A model generated the notes under the pieces. That model saw only the letters and a program-made list of their open reading frames with translations. It was not told the DNA's origin and ran no database searches. A DNA stretch of 64,000 bases from Arcobacter_B sp049472135 (lineage in GTDB: Bacteria > Campylobacterota > Campylobacteria > Campylobacterales > Arcobacteraceae). Each line of letters opens with the position of its first letter. The stretch's first letter is position 1. Made by a program: the position numbers and the translations under genes. Positions 1-8,001 of this stretch are shown here, in pieces. The stretch is taken from the NCBI RefSeq assembly GCF_049472135.1, contig NZ_JBMOVV010000008.1, positions 74,707-138,706 on the forward strand, written 5' to 3'.

Positions 1-1134
1 AGTTTGGTTTCTACTTGAATCAATTCTAAGTAACTCATCACAGTTGTTTAGGGCTATTTCTAAAAGAGTTTTTTTCTTCCCTCTTTGTGGTGTGATAATA
101 TTTATATTTCTTTCAAATCTGTTTTTTAAGAACTCTTCAATCTCTTCTTTATCTTCTATTTCTTGAGCTGTTAATACCTCTTTTGGTAAAAGTGGTATTT
201 CATTGTCATAGTAGTTTATAATAGCTCTTTTGTAGGCTTCATTTAAATCAATATTTGTATTGTCTTCTAAAAAGTCTAGCTTTACAAAATCGTGAGAAGA
301 GGAAGTTAGTTTTCCATCTCTTATAAACATTCTTACAATCACAGCTTTTTTTGTTCCTGCTTTGATTGCAAATAAGTCTAAGTCTTCATTTGTAGCTAAA
401 TCCATACCTGATTTAATTTGAGATTTTTCAATTGTTTTTATTCTATCTCGAAGTTTCATAGCCTCTTCAAATCTAAACTCTTCTGAGTATTGCATCATTC
501 TTTCTTCTAGTTTTGAAATAAGCTTTGTTTTATTGTATATAAAATCAAGTGCTTCTTCAACTACTTTTCCATAATCAGCAGTTGAAATTTTACCTTCACA
601 AGGAGCATAACACTTTTTGATTTGATGGAAAAGACAAGCTTCTTTTCCTTTTACACATGATTTTTTTTGTACAAGGGGAACTATCTCATAAATAGAGTCA
701 AGCATATCTTTTGCACCAGTTGAATAAGGACCAAAGTATTTGATATTTTTGTTTTTATATACTCTTCTTGTTATCTCAAGTCTAGGATATAGTTCATTAT
801 AATCAACCATAATATAAGGATAGGTTTTATCATCTCTAAGAAGAATATTGTATTTAGGTTTTAACTGTTTTATTAAAGAGTTTTCCAAAATTAAAGCATC
901 ATGCTCATTTGGTACAACTATCCATTCTAATGATACAACTTCTGTAATCATCTTATAAATTCTAGGACCTAATTTATCTGATGGAAGAAGTTTTGGAGTA
1001 AATTTAAAGTATGACCTAACTCTATTTTTAAGTACTTTTGCTTTTCCTATATAAAGTAAATGACCATCTTTGTCAAAGTATTGATATACCCCAGCATCAT
1101 TTGGGAGTTGTTTAAGTTTCTCTTCTAATTGCAT
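1..1134 (-). CDS. uvrC: Excinuclease ABC subunit C, 3' part cut off by window edge
   Basis: The protein makes the dual incisions in nucleotide excision repair, acting in the cytoplasm on UvrB-DNA complexes. I translated it directly: it starts with ATG at 1134 (MQLEEKLKQLP) and 378 codons are visible without a stop. An N-terminal GIY-YIG nuclease domain lies at about residues 14-90 (GVYQYF ... LLYIGKA, then KNRVRSYF). A cysteine cluster follows at about 155-175, then a UVR motif that contacts UvrB at about 205-240 (EEFRFEEAMKLRDRI). The family is usually about 600 residues, so the RNase H-like nuclease and helix-hairpin-helix domains lie outside the window. Seen here: both N-terminal domains. 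Identification is secure. Confidence 0.95.
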   Translation of the reverse strand, partial: MQLEEKLKQLPNDAGVYQYFDKDGHLLYIGKAKVLKNRVRSYFKFTPKLLPSDKLGPRIYKMITEVVSLEWIVVPNEHDALILENSLIKQLKPKYNILLRDDKTYPYIMVDYNELYPRLEITRRVYKNKNIKYFGPYSTGAKDMLDSIYEIVPLVQKKSCVKGKEACLFHQIKKCYAPCEGKISTADYGKVVEEALDFIYNKTKLISKLEERMMQYSEEFRFEEAMKLRDRIKTIEKSQIKSGMDLATNEDLDLFAIKAGTKKAVIVRMFIRDGKLTSSSHDFVKLDFLEDNTNIDLNEAYKRAIINYYDNEIPLLPKEVLTAQEIEDKEEIEEFLKNRFERNINIITPQRGKKKTLLEIALNNCDELLRIDSSRNQT

Positions 1135-1211
1135 TTTGAAATAATATCTAAAAAATGCTTTACAAGAATTATAAGTTTGATTAAATTTTGTTGAAATAAA
1201 CCTTTAGCTAA

Positions 1212-1757
1212 TTACTTAGCTAAAAGTCCATTTTTTACATTTTCATAAGTTTCATTTCCACAAAGAGTTTCTACAAGTTTTAAAGCAAAAGTTGTAGCAG
1301 TCCCAGGACCTCTTGAAGTTATAACTTTTCCATCTTCTACTACATCTTGAGTTGAAGTATAACCTTCATCTCTTATTTTTTGTTCAAATGAAGGATAACA
1401 TGTATAATTTGTATTTAAAACATCAGCCGTATGAAGTGCGTATGGTGCTGCACAAATTGCTGCAACATATTTATCATCTTTTTTCATGGTTTTTAACAGC
1501 TCTTGCACTTTTTCATTTTCTGCAAGAGTAAAGGCATTTGGTAATCCCCCTGGAAGAACAATCATATCAAAGTCATTTGCATTTACTTCTTCAATCATAT
1601 AATCAGCTACAATTTTGATACCATTTGCTCCCTTTGTCTCAAGTGATTCAACAGCTGCTACACAAACTTCAATTTGAGCTCTTCTACAAATGTCTATTAT
1701 TGATACTGCTTCAATTTCTTCAAATCCATTTGAAATAGGTACTATAATTTTTGCCAT
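1212..1757 (-). CDS. DJ-1/PfpI family protein (YajL/DJ-1 branch)
   Basis: A 181-residue cytoplasmic protein of the DJ-1/ThiJ/PfpI superfamily. Its members are linked to oxidative-stress protection, glyoxalase III or deglycase activity; the exact activity is disputed. The fold signatures are visible: GFEEIEA near residues 11-17 supplies the conserved glutamate, IVLPGG at about 66-71, and the nucleophile elbow AAICAAP with Cys102. Length is typical of the family. The gene lies 77 bp upstream of uvrC on the same strand, so they may be co-transcribed. A second, more distant DJ-1 homologue is at 48812. The specific substrate cannot be read from sequence. Confidence 0.9.
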   Translation of the reverse strand: MAKIIVPISNGFEEIEAVSIIDICRRAQIEVCVAAVESLETKGANGIKIVADYMIEEVNANDFDMIVLPGGLPNAFTLAENEKVQELLKTMKKDDKYVAAICAAPYALHTADVLNTNYTCYPSFEQKIRDEGYTSTQDVVEDGKVITSRGPGTATTFALKLVETLCGNETYENVKNGLLAK

Positions 1758-1801
1758 TTTTACTCCTAAATTAAAAATTTATTTATTATATAGAAATTTT
1801 T

Positions 1802-2704
1802 TTAATGATAATTTATATAATAAGGTTGTTCTTCTATTATTTGACTACCAACATTTTCAAAGCCTAGTATTTTTTGCGGAGTCATTAAAGGTTTTATATC
1901 GTTATTGTAAAATATTTTAAATCCACCAATTGCTTTATCTATTTGTTCTCTTGCGTATAGTGCATTGTAGATTTTAACTTTTACACCTGCTTGCCCATGT
2001 CCATCTATGTTATAGATTAGTTTTATATTCTCAAAGTTTTTAACTTCTTCTTTTTGTCTTAACATTCTTTTATGAAACATATGAACAATTAGTTTTTTAT
2101 TCTCTTTTATATTATTTTGTTTTAAATAGTCACTTACATACTCTTGTAGTTCATTTAACTCATTTGCCTTAATATGTCCTACATATTTTCCTGGAGGATA
2201 TCTTCTGTGTTTTGGTATTCTAAATTCTGGGTCGATTGCAATATGAACATTTTCATATTTTAAATATTTTAATAATGGTTCAACAGCTTCTTTAGGTGTT
2301 TTAACAGCAAGTTGTACATCTAGTATAACTGCAAAATTCTCTTTTTGAGCTCTTTTTATATATTTAAGTACACTTTTCTCACTTATACCTAATAAGTAGT
2401 CATTTCTTCTTCCTGGATCTTTAGTTGCAAGAGAATGAATAATATGAAAAGCCATTTTAACCTGTAGATTTTTATTCTCTTTTGCTAAACTTTTTTTATA
2501 GTACTCTTCTTTTTCTCTCATTTTAATAACTAGTTCATCAATATTATTTTCTCCTAAAATACCCAGAGATTTACTATTTGGTCTTCCATAAAAGCCAACT
2601 AAAACTTCATTTTCATAGGTTTTTGAATAGGTTTTAATTTCTGCATTTGCAATATTGCTTAAAAAAAGTATAGATATACATATAAAAAATAGTATTTTGT
2701 TCAT
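1802..2704 (-). CDS. Secreted protein of unknown function
   Basis: A 300-residue protein that I do not recognise. It has a clear signal peptide (residues 1-21, hydrophobic core, cleavage after IANA), so it is probably periplasmic. The mature part alternates predicted strands and helices (AFHIIHSLAT, FAVILDVQLAV, VHIAIDPEF, KLIVHMFHKR, IKLIYNIDGHG), a spacing reminiscent of a TIM-barrel such as a glycoside-hydrolase-like fold. That is an inference from pattern only. The acidic residue in AIDPEF and the aspartate in IDGHG would be candidate functional residues. It stands between the DJ-1 gene and the divergent SRAP gene. Confidence 0.6.
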   Translation of the reverse strand: MNKILFFICISILFLSNIANAEIKTYSKTYENEVLVGFYGRPNSKSLGILGENNIDELVIKMREKEEYYKKSLAKENKNLQVKMAFHIIHSLATKDPGRRNDYLLGISEKSVLKYIKRAQKENFAVILDVQLAVKTPKEAVEPLLKYLKYENVHIAIDPEFRIPKHRRYPPGKYVGHIKANELNELQEYVSDYLKQNNIKENKKLIVHMFHKRMLRQKEEVKNFENIKLIYNIDGHGQAGVKVKIYNALYAREQIDKAIGGFKIFYNNDIKPLMTPQKILGFENVGSQIIEEQPYYINYH

Positions 2705-2833
2705 TTTTCCCTCAAAAAAAATTATTTAATTTTTAAAGTATATTCTAATATCTTGAAATAAAATTTAAAAAATTTTAAATAAGGTTTTTTACAGTTAAAT
2801 ACTATTAAGATTTCATCAAAAAAAGGAAGAGTA

Positions 2834-3529
2834 TTGCCTGGAAGATTAGCTATTTTTGATGATAGAAGTTTTAAAAAAGATTCAAAAGATTTAATCAAAA
2901 ATGATATGGTCTCATCTTTACAAAAAAGATATAATATTCCTCCTACAACACCAATTCCTGCACTTTTAAATAATGGTAATTATTTATATACACATTTTGG
3001 ATTTTTACCTTCTTGGGCAACATCAAAATCTTCTATGAATATAAATGCTAGAAGTGAAAGTATTTATGAAAAAAAGACATTTAGAGAATCATTTAGATTT
3101 AAAAGATGTATTATTCCTATAAATGGTTTTTATGAGTGGCAAATCGAAGATAAAGAAAAAACACCTTTTTTTGTAAAAGATTCAAATTTAGATTATCTTG
3201 GAGTTGCTGGAATTTGGGATGAGTATTTTGAACCTTCATTAAATATGAATATTGTTACAGTTGCTTTGATTACTTGTGATGCAAATGATAAATTAGAGAA
3301 AATTCATCACAGAATGCCTGTAGTTTTAGAAAAAAAAGATTTTAGAACTTGGCTTAAAAGTGATGATTTAAAAGAAGTAAACTCTTTATTTAAAATATAT
3401 GATTCTAAGAATTTAGAGTTATATGAAGTTTCTAGTGATGTAAATAAAGTTTTATTTGATAAACCTTCCTGTATTGAAAAAGTAGAAGAAAAAGAGATTA
3501 AACCTTCTGGTCAATTATCACTTTTCTAA
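2834..3529 (+). CDS. SRAP (YedK/HMCES) family protein with Pro in place of catalytic Cys2
   Basis: SRAP proteins form protective covalent crosslinks with abasic sites in single-stranded DNA, using the N-terminal Cys2. This 231-residue protein has the family's other active-site residues: Asn71 in NARSES, Glu101 in GFYEW, and His158 in the IHHRMP motif. The start, however, reads TTG-CCT-GGA-AGA, giving M-P-G-R where the family has M-C-G-R. The TTG start is supported by an AAGGA ribosome-binding site six bases upstream; the reading frame is closed by a TAA 54 bases upstream and no ATG alternative exists in between. Its 3' end overlaps the convergent kinase gene by 12 bp. Family assignment is firm; retained chemistry is uncertain. 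Confidence 0.88.
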   Translation: MPGRLAIFDDRSFKKDSKDLIKNDMVSSLQKRYNIPPTTPIPALLNNGNYLYTHFGFLPSWATSKSSMNINARSESIYEKKTFRESFRFKRCIIPINGFYEWQIEDKEKTPFFVKDSNLDYLGVAGIWDEYFEPSLNMNIVTVALITCDANDKLEKIHHRMPVVLEKKDFRTWLKSDDLKEVNSLFKIYDSKNLELYEVSSDVNKVLFDKPSCIEKVEEKEIKPSGQLSLF

Positions 3530-4276
3530 TGCCTTAAACCATAAAATCCAAAGATTTGTACAGATTTTTTTATAAGATTTTAGTTTTTGTTTATGCTCTT
3601 TCTTTACTTTTTTAAAATACTCTTTTAATAAAATATCTTCTTGTTTAGAGTTTAATTTAAATTCAATACATAAAGCTGCTAAATCAAAAAATCTATCATT
3701 TATACAAGAAAATTCCCAATCAATAAAAAAAGCTTTGTTTTTATTAAAAAGTATATTTTTTTGATTTAAATCATGATGACAAAGGACTAAATCTTTTTTG
3801 TATTTACTCAATTTTTCAAGTTCTAATAAAGAGCTATTTATTATATTATGAAGTTTTTTATCTTTTAAAGTTTTTTTATAAAACTTGAAATCTTTTTTTA
3901 GATTGTAGGCTTTATCTTTTATTTTTATAGTATGAAGTTTTTTAAGACTTTTAACTATTTTTTGTATATCTTTTTTTAAAAGTTTTTCTTTATGATTTCC
4001 TTTTAAAAATTCACAAATCATTAAACCATTTTTTTCATCAAGTTTATATGCTTGTGCAGCAATATTTTTTTTGAAAGCTTTTCTTTGTATTTGAAACTCA
4101 TTTCTTCTATTTTGTTTATCTTTATGTTTATGTTTAAATACTCTAATAGTATATGTTTTATTAGAAGTTTTTAGCTTATAAATAGTGTTGCAAACTCCTT
4201 GGTTTTCTAAAAGTTCAAGACTTGTAAGCTTTTTATTTTTAAATAGCTTATATGTTTTAAGAGTTTGAATGTTCAT
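3518..4276 (-). CDS. Small-molecule kinase of the APH/choline kinase fold (possible thiamine or nucleoside kinase)
   Basis: A 252-residue protein with the aminoglycoside phosphotransferase/choline kinase fold. The catalytic loop CHHDLNQKNILF (HxDxxxxN) is at about residue 165-177 and the metal-binding FIDWEFS follows about a dozen residues later. The N-terminal lobe (VCNTIYKLKTSNKTYTIRVFK) supplies the nucleotide-binding lysine region. It overlaps the upstream pnuC-like gene by 20 bp, so both are translated from one message. Pairing of a PnuC-family vitamin channel with a kinase that traps the imported molecule suggests vitamin salvage, with thiamine (PnuT plus thiamine kinase) or nicotinamide riboside as candidates. 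The substrate is inference; the fold is clear. Confidence 0.8.
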   Translation of the reverse strand: MNIQTLKTYKLFKNKKLTSLELLENQGVCNTIYKLKTSNKTYTIRVFKHKHKDKQNRRNEFQIQRKAFKKNIAAQAYKLDEKNGLMICEFLKGNHKEKLLKKDIQKIVKSLKKLHTIKIKDKAYNLKKDFKFYKKTLKDKKLHNIINSSLLELEKLSKYKKDLVLCHHDLNQKNILFNKNKAFFIDWEFSCINDRFFDLAALCIEFKLNSKQEDILLKEYFKKVKKEHKQKLKSYKKICTNLWILWFKALEK

Positions 4277-4823
4277 AATCTTTTTTCCAGTTTAAGTAAG
4301 CAACAAAAGCAAGTGTTGTATAAATAGCAAATAATACAGCTGTTAAATTTAACTCTTTTTGAATATAAATATAAATAGAAACAGCATCTATTACTATCCA
4401 ATATAACCAGTTTTCTATAACTTTTTTTGCTAACATGTAAGTAGAAAATATTGCAAATACAGTAGTAAAAGAATCAACATATGCAAAATCTGCATTAGTA
4501 TAGTTATTCATTATAAAACCTAAAGCCATAGATAAAATACTTAAAGCAATAATTATTTGTATATTCTTTTTTATTCCATAAGATGTGATTTTTAGTTCTT
4601 CTTGAAGTTTGTTTGTATATTTCCATGAATACCAACCATAAACAGCCATTATTAAATAGTAGACATTTAAAGCACTATCCATTAGAAGTGATACATCAAA
4701 AAATATTATGGCATAAATAAGTGTTGAAAAAAATCCTGCTACCCAACACCAAATATTTTGTTTAATAGCAAGTAGTAAATAAGCAATAGACAAAGCCATA
4801 GCAATGGCTTCTAAATTTGACAT
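4257..4823 (-). CDS. pnuC: PnuC-family vitamin transporter
   Basis: A 188-residue inner-membrane protein with about seven hydrophobic segments, of the PnuC family of facilitated vitamin transporters (nicotinamide riboside, thiamine or riboflavin). The family's aromatic motif is visible as AVYGWYSWKY at about residues 60-69, and an early segment contains NIWCWVAGFFSTLIYA. Length is slightly below the typical 200-240. It is the first gene of a two-gene operon with the overlapping kinase. Substrate type cannot be settled: I saw no TPP or NAD riboswitch in the roughly 90 bp upstream, which would have decided the matter. Confidence 0.85.
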   Translation of the reverse strand: MSNLEAIAMALSIAYLLLAIKQNIWCWVAGFFSTLIYAIIFFDVSLLMDSALNVYYLIMAVYGWYSWKYTNKLQEELKITSYGIKKNIQIIIALSILSMALGFIMNNYTNADFAYVDSFTTVFAIFSTYMLAKKVIENWLYWIVIDAVSIYIYIQKELNLTAVLFAIYTTLAFVAYLNWKKDYEHSNS

Positions 4824-4868
4824 GATTTTTAAGTAATCTATAATAGGTGTAAAAAATTGTTCGATATT

Positions 4869-4892
4869 ATTTCCTTTTTAAAAAAAGGAAAT
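4869..4892. terminator. Hairpin between glutathione peroxidase and pnuC genes
   Basis: An 11-bp perfect inverted repeat (ATTTCCTTTTT, 4869-4879, with AAAAAGGAAAT, 4882-4892) lies downstream of the glutathione peroxidase gene and upstream of pnuC, both on the minus strand. It probably ends or attenuates the peroxidase transcript. The tract after the stem on the minus strand is AT-rich rather than a clean U-run. Confidence 0.5.
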
Positions 4893-4916
4893 ATATCAAA
4901 AAAAGTATAAAAAACT

Positions 4917-5465
4917 CTATTTAGATAGAAGTTCTTTTATTTTAGGCTCTATATCAAAAGGTTCTGTAGTAGGTGCAAATCTATCTAGTACATTTCCTTC
5001 TTTATCAACTAAAAACTTTGTAAAGTTCCATTTTATACTTTCAGTTCCTAAAACTCCAGAAGCTTCTTTTTTTAGATAAGTATATAAAGGATCTTCATTA
5101 TCACCATTTACATCAATCTTTGAAAACATATCAAAGTTAACACCATATGTTAACGTACAAAACTCTTTTATCTCTTTGTTTGTTCCTGGTTCTTGGTTTG
5201 CAAATTGATTTGATGGGAAACCTAAAATCATAAACTCTTTATTTTTGTATTTATCAAAAAGTTTTTCTAAACCTTCATATTGAGAAGTAAAACCACATTT
5301 ACTTGCTACATTTACAATCAAAAGTACTTTATCTTTGTACTTTGACATAGATACTTCTTTTCCATCTATATCTTTTACTTTAAAATCATAAATACTCATA
5401 ACATTCTCCTTTGCAAATAAACTTCCTATAAAAAGTGAAAAAATAATAGTAAATCTTAAAATCAT
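4917..5465 (-). CDS. Glutathione peroxidase family thiol peroxidase, exported and possibly cytosolic forms
   Basis: A 182-residue peroxidase of the glutathione peroxidase family that reduces hydroperoxides, in bacteria usually with thioredoxin. Catalytic residues are visible: Cys57 in NVASKCGFT (cysteine, not selenocysteine), Gln87 in FPSNQF, and Trp in IKWNFTKF. Residues 1-18 form a signal peptide (ILRFTIIFSLFIGSLFA), so the long product is exported. An internal ATG at codon 23 (first base 5399) has its own AAAGGAG ribosome-binding site and gives MSIYDFKVKDIDG, the usual start of cytosolic family members. The upstream start at 5465 also has an AAGGAAG site. Both starts may be used. Confidence 0.9.
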   Translation of the reverse strand: MILRFTIIFSLFIGSLFAKENVMSIYDFKVKDIDGKEVSMSKYKDKVLLIVNVASKCGFTSQYEGLEKLFDKYKNKEFMILGFPSNQFANQEPGTNKEIKEFCTLTYGVNFDMFSKIDVNGDNEDPLYTYLKKEASGVLGTESIKWNFTKFLVDKEGNVLDRFAPTTEPFDIEPKIKELLSK

Positions 5466-5531
5466 AACATCTTCCTTTTAATTATTTATATATTTTAACG
5501 CAATTTACTGTTATTTTGTATGAAGATTTTA

Positions 5532-6827
5532 TTAGTTTACTTGAACTTGATTTCTTCCATTTTCTTTTGCTTTATATAAAGCTTTATCAGCTCTTGCAAT
5601 AATTGAATCTAAACTCTCATCATTTTTTATGTTTTGAGAAATACCAATACTTACTGTTATTGCTATTTTTAAACCTTTATATTCAAAGACTTTATTCTCT
5701 AATAGTTTTCTAATTTTTTCTGCTAAATTATTTGCTCCATTCTCATCAGTATTATTTACTATTATCATAAACTCTTCTCCACCAGTTCTTGCTAATATAT
5801 CAGATTTTCTAATGGCATTTTTTAAAGTTGTAGATACATATTTTAATACTTCATCTCCAGTTTGGTGTCCATAGGTGTCATTTACTTTTTTAAAGAAATC
5901 TATATCAATACAAAGTACACAAATACTTAACTCTTCTCTTTTTGATAAATCAAAAACTTTTTGTCCCATTTCAAAAAAGTATCTTCTATTTGGAATTTGG
6001 GTTAAGAAGTCTGAAGTTGAGATTTTTAGAAGCTTTTCATTTGCTTCAAGCAACTCTTTTGTTCTTTTTATAACCTTTCTTTCTAGTGTTTTATTTAGTC
6101 TTAGTATATTTCTTTCTCTAGTGTAAATACTATTTATAGTATATGTAATAATAAAAATAAAAACTATACTTGTAAAGAAAGTTATTACAAATAAGATATT
6201 CGTTTTAGATGTAATTAACTCTACATTTTGGCTGTAAACTTCTGTTGGAATACTAACTCTTAATCCACCCATAGTATCACCAACTTTATAGTTTTGGTTT
6301 TTATGACATTTAAGACATGATTCATCAACTTTAAGACCTCCTAAAAGGTCATAACTTTTATGATTTAGTTTTGTGTAAAACTCTTCATTTTTATTCTCAT
6401 CAAGATATGTTAATGCTTCTCTTTCAAAAAGATCAGGTTTATTATGGGGGTTTTTAGGGTTTAAACTTGTTATTTTGAAGTAATAGTTTTTATTTCTTTC
6501 ATTTGATAATTCAGATAATTGTCTTGTCATCCAAGCAGGATTTATTTTGATAAGCAAAGTTCCATCTTTTGTAAAAGTATGATTGTCTTCTAAATATGGA
6601 TTAGGTTCTATCCCATCATGAGCTTTTACATAAATTCCTTCATGTTTAGATGCCCAAAGCCTTGTATTAACAATATTATTGAAAAGACTTGATGCTTCTT
6701 GAAAAAGAATCTTTTGTGAAACTTGAATATAACTTACTTTTGTTTGATGGATATAGTTAACAATTATTATTGTAACTAAGAAAATTAGAGTTATTATGAA
6801 ATAAATAATGAAGTTTTTGTTTTTCAT
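5532..6827 (-). CDS. Diguanylate cyclase with periplasmic haem-binding (DUF3365/Tll0287-like) sensor
   Basis: A 431-residue membrane protein that should synthesise cyclic di-GMP in response to a periplasmic signal. A transmembrane helix (residues 7-25) precedes a periplasmic DUF3365-type domain carrying a c-type haem motif, CLKCH, followed by MGGLRVSIP. A second helix lies at about 207-229, then a coiled coil and a GGDEF domain. The active site reads GGEEF and is preceded by the product-inhibition I-site R-K-S-D exactly five residues upstream. The C-terminus has the usual ADKALYKAKENGRN. Haem attachment suggests redox, nitric oxide or oxygen sensing, which is inference. It appears monocistronic. 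Confidence 0.92.
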   Translation of the reverse strand: MKNKNFIIYFIITLIFLVTIIIVNYIHQTKVSYIQVSQKILFQEASSLFNNIVNTRLWASKHEGIYVKAHDGIEPNPYLEDNHTFTKDGTLLIKINPAWMTRQLSELSNERNKNYYFKITSLNPKNPHNKPDLFEREALTYLDENKNEEFYTKLNHKSYDLLGGLKVDESCLKCHKNQNYKVGDTMGGLRVSIPTEVYSQNVELITSKTNILFVITFFTSIVFIFIITYTINSIYTRERNILRLNKTLERKVIKRTKELLEANEKLLKISTSDFLTQIPNRRYFFEMGQKVFDLSKREELSICVLCIDIDFFKKVNDTYGHQTGDEVLKYVSTTLKNAIRKSDILARTGGEEFMIIVNNTDENGANNLAEKIRKLLENKVFEYKGLKIAITVSIGISQNIKNDESLDSIIARADKALYKAKENGRNQVQVN

Positions 6828-6974
6828 TTTCTAACCTATCATATGTATGAAAATATTATAACATAAAATAATTTTATATAGTGTTTTATTGGATTAAAAA
6901 GTATACAACTTAAAAACATTTTTTTGTAACTAAGTTGTTATAATTGTAGTATATAATTCGCAAAAGGAGAAAGT

Positions 6975-7070
6975 ATGGAAATTATATATATTACCTTTGC
7001 TTGTATTATGTTAGTTGGTATTAGTGCTTGTTGTATAGTAAAATTTTTTGGAAATTATGAGTCTATGTAG
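6975..7070 (+). CDS. 31-residue single-pass membrane miniprotein
   Basis: A short frame starting ATG at 6975 behind a strong AAAGGAGA ribosome-binding site (6962-6969) and ending TAG at 7070. The product begins MEIIYITFACIMLVGIS and ends VKFFGNYESM: one hydrophobic helix (residues 3-23) with three cysteines, then a short polar tail. It is the only plus-strand gene between divergent and convergent cyclase genes. Its last 8 bases overlap the 3' end of the cyclase gene at 7063. No function is known to me. Evidence is the ribosome-binding site, the placement and the membrane-like composition; conservation must be checked. Confidence 0.55.
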   Translation: MEIIYITFACIMLVGISACCIVKFFGNYESM

Positions 7071-7995
7071 CAACAACAGTTTTATTTCGACCTGAGTTTT
7101 TTGCTTTATATAAGGCTTTATCTGCTCTCGCAAAAGTTTGTTCTAAATTATCATTATCTAAAACTTCATCAAATTTTGCAATTCCTAAACTAATAGTATA
7201 TTTAATAGATTTATTCTCATTTATTTTAACTTCAGAATTCTCAATATATTTTCTTATTTTTTCACCTACTAGGTAAGCATTTTCAATATTACAATCTTGT
7301 AAAAGAACTACAAACTCTTCTCCACCAAATCTTGAGATAATATCACTCTCTCTTAAGTTCTCTTCTAGCGCTCTTGCTATATGAATAATTACTTCATCTC
7401 CTATAAGGTGACCATATGTATCATTTATATTTTTAAACTTATCAATATCTAATACAATTAAAGAGATACAAGTATCATTTCTTTTACTATAAGATTTGAT
7501 TTTTTTAGATTGCATAGAAAAATATCTTCTATTAGATAGTTTTGTAAGTGGGTCTTTATGTGTTAATTCAACCAAGTTTTCATTAAGTTGCTCTAATTTA
7601 TGGTTGGTTTCACAAAGATTTGTAGTATTGTAAATAAATAAACAAACTTGTTCTTTTTCAATATCATAAGGAACAATTGTAATATTTTGTTGCATATATT
7701 TATAAATACTATTTGTAACAGAGTCTAAAGGTATTCTGATTAAATATTTATTTTGGTCTACATTATAAAAAGATGGGTTGTTAGTAACTAAAACAGATTT
7801 TACTTTTCTTTTTAGTTTTTTTTCATTTATATCTTCATAAAGGGAACATATATTTTTATTTATAACATCTTCTTCTTTTTTATATGTAAGTATTTCTAGC
7901 CATCTATTCCAAGCTAAAATATTTAAATCTTTATCAAGAATTATAATACCATTATCAACACTATCAAATATTACATTATTGTTTATATCAATCAT
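7063..7995 (-). CDS. PAS-GGDEF diguanylate cyclase
   Basis: A 310-residue cytoplasmic protein. An N-terminal PAS-like domain occupies about residues 6-125 (DNGIIILDKDLNILAWNRW is the PAS opening), followed by a GGDEF domain. The active site is GGEEF, with an I-site R-E-S-D five residues before it, so it should make cyclic di-GMP and be product-inhibited. It is the third gene of a minus-strand operon after a receiver protein and a CheC-like protein, six bases downstream of the latter. This suggests cyclase activity is tied to that phosphorelay, possibly linking chemotaxis-type phosphate flow to second-messenger output. Confidence 0.92.
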   Translation of the reverse strand: MIDINNNVIFDSVDNGIIILDKDLNILAWNRWLEILTYKKEEDVINKNICSLYEDINEKKLKRKVKSVLVTNNPSFYNVDQNKYLIRIPLDSVTNSIYKYMQQNITIVPYDIEKEQVCLFIYNTTNLCETNHKLEQLNENLVELTHKDPLTKLSNRRYFSMQSKKIKSYSKRNDTCISLIVLDIDKFKNINDTYGHLIGDEVIIHIARALEENLRESDIISRFGGEEFVVLLQDCNIENAYLVGEKIRKYIENSEVKINENKSIKYTISLGIAKFDEVLDNDNLEQTFARADKALYKAKNSGRNKTVVAT

Positions 7996-8001
7996 TTAGT
8001 T

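Noticed and set aside
4824..4916. TPP riboswitch in front of the pnuC-like gene
   Set aside because: The conserved CUGAGA and other TPP elements are absent; only a short AT-rich hairpin is present.
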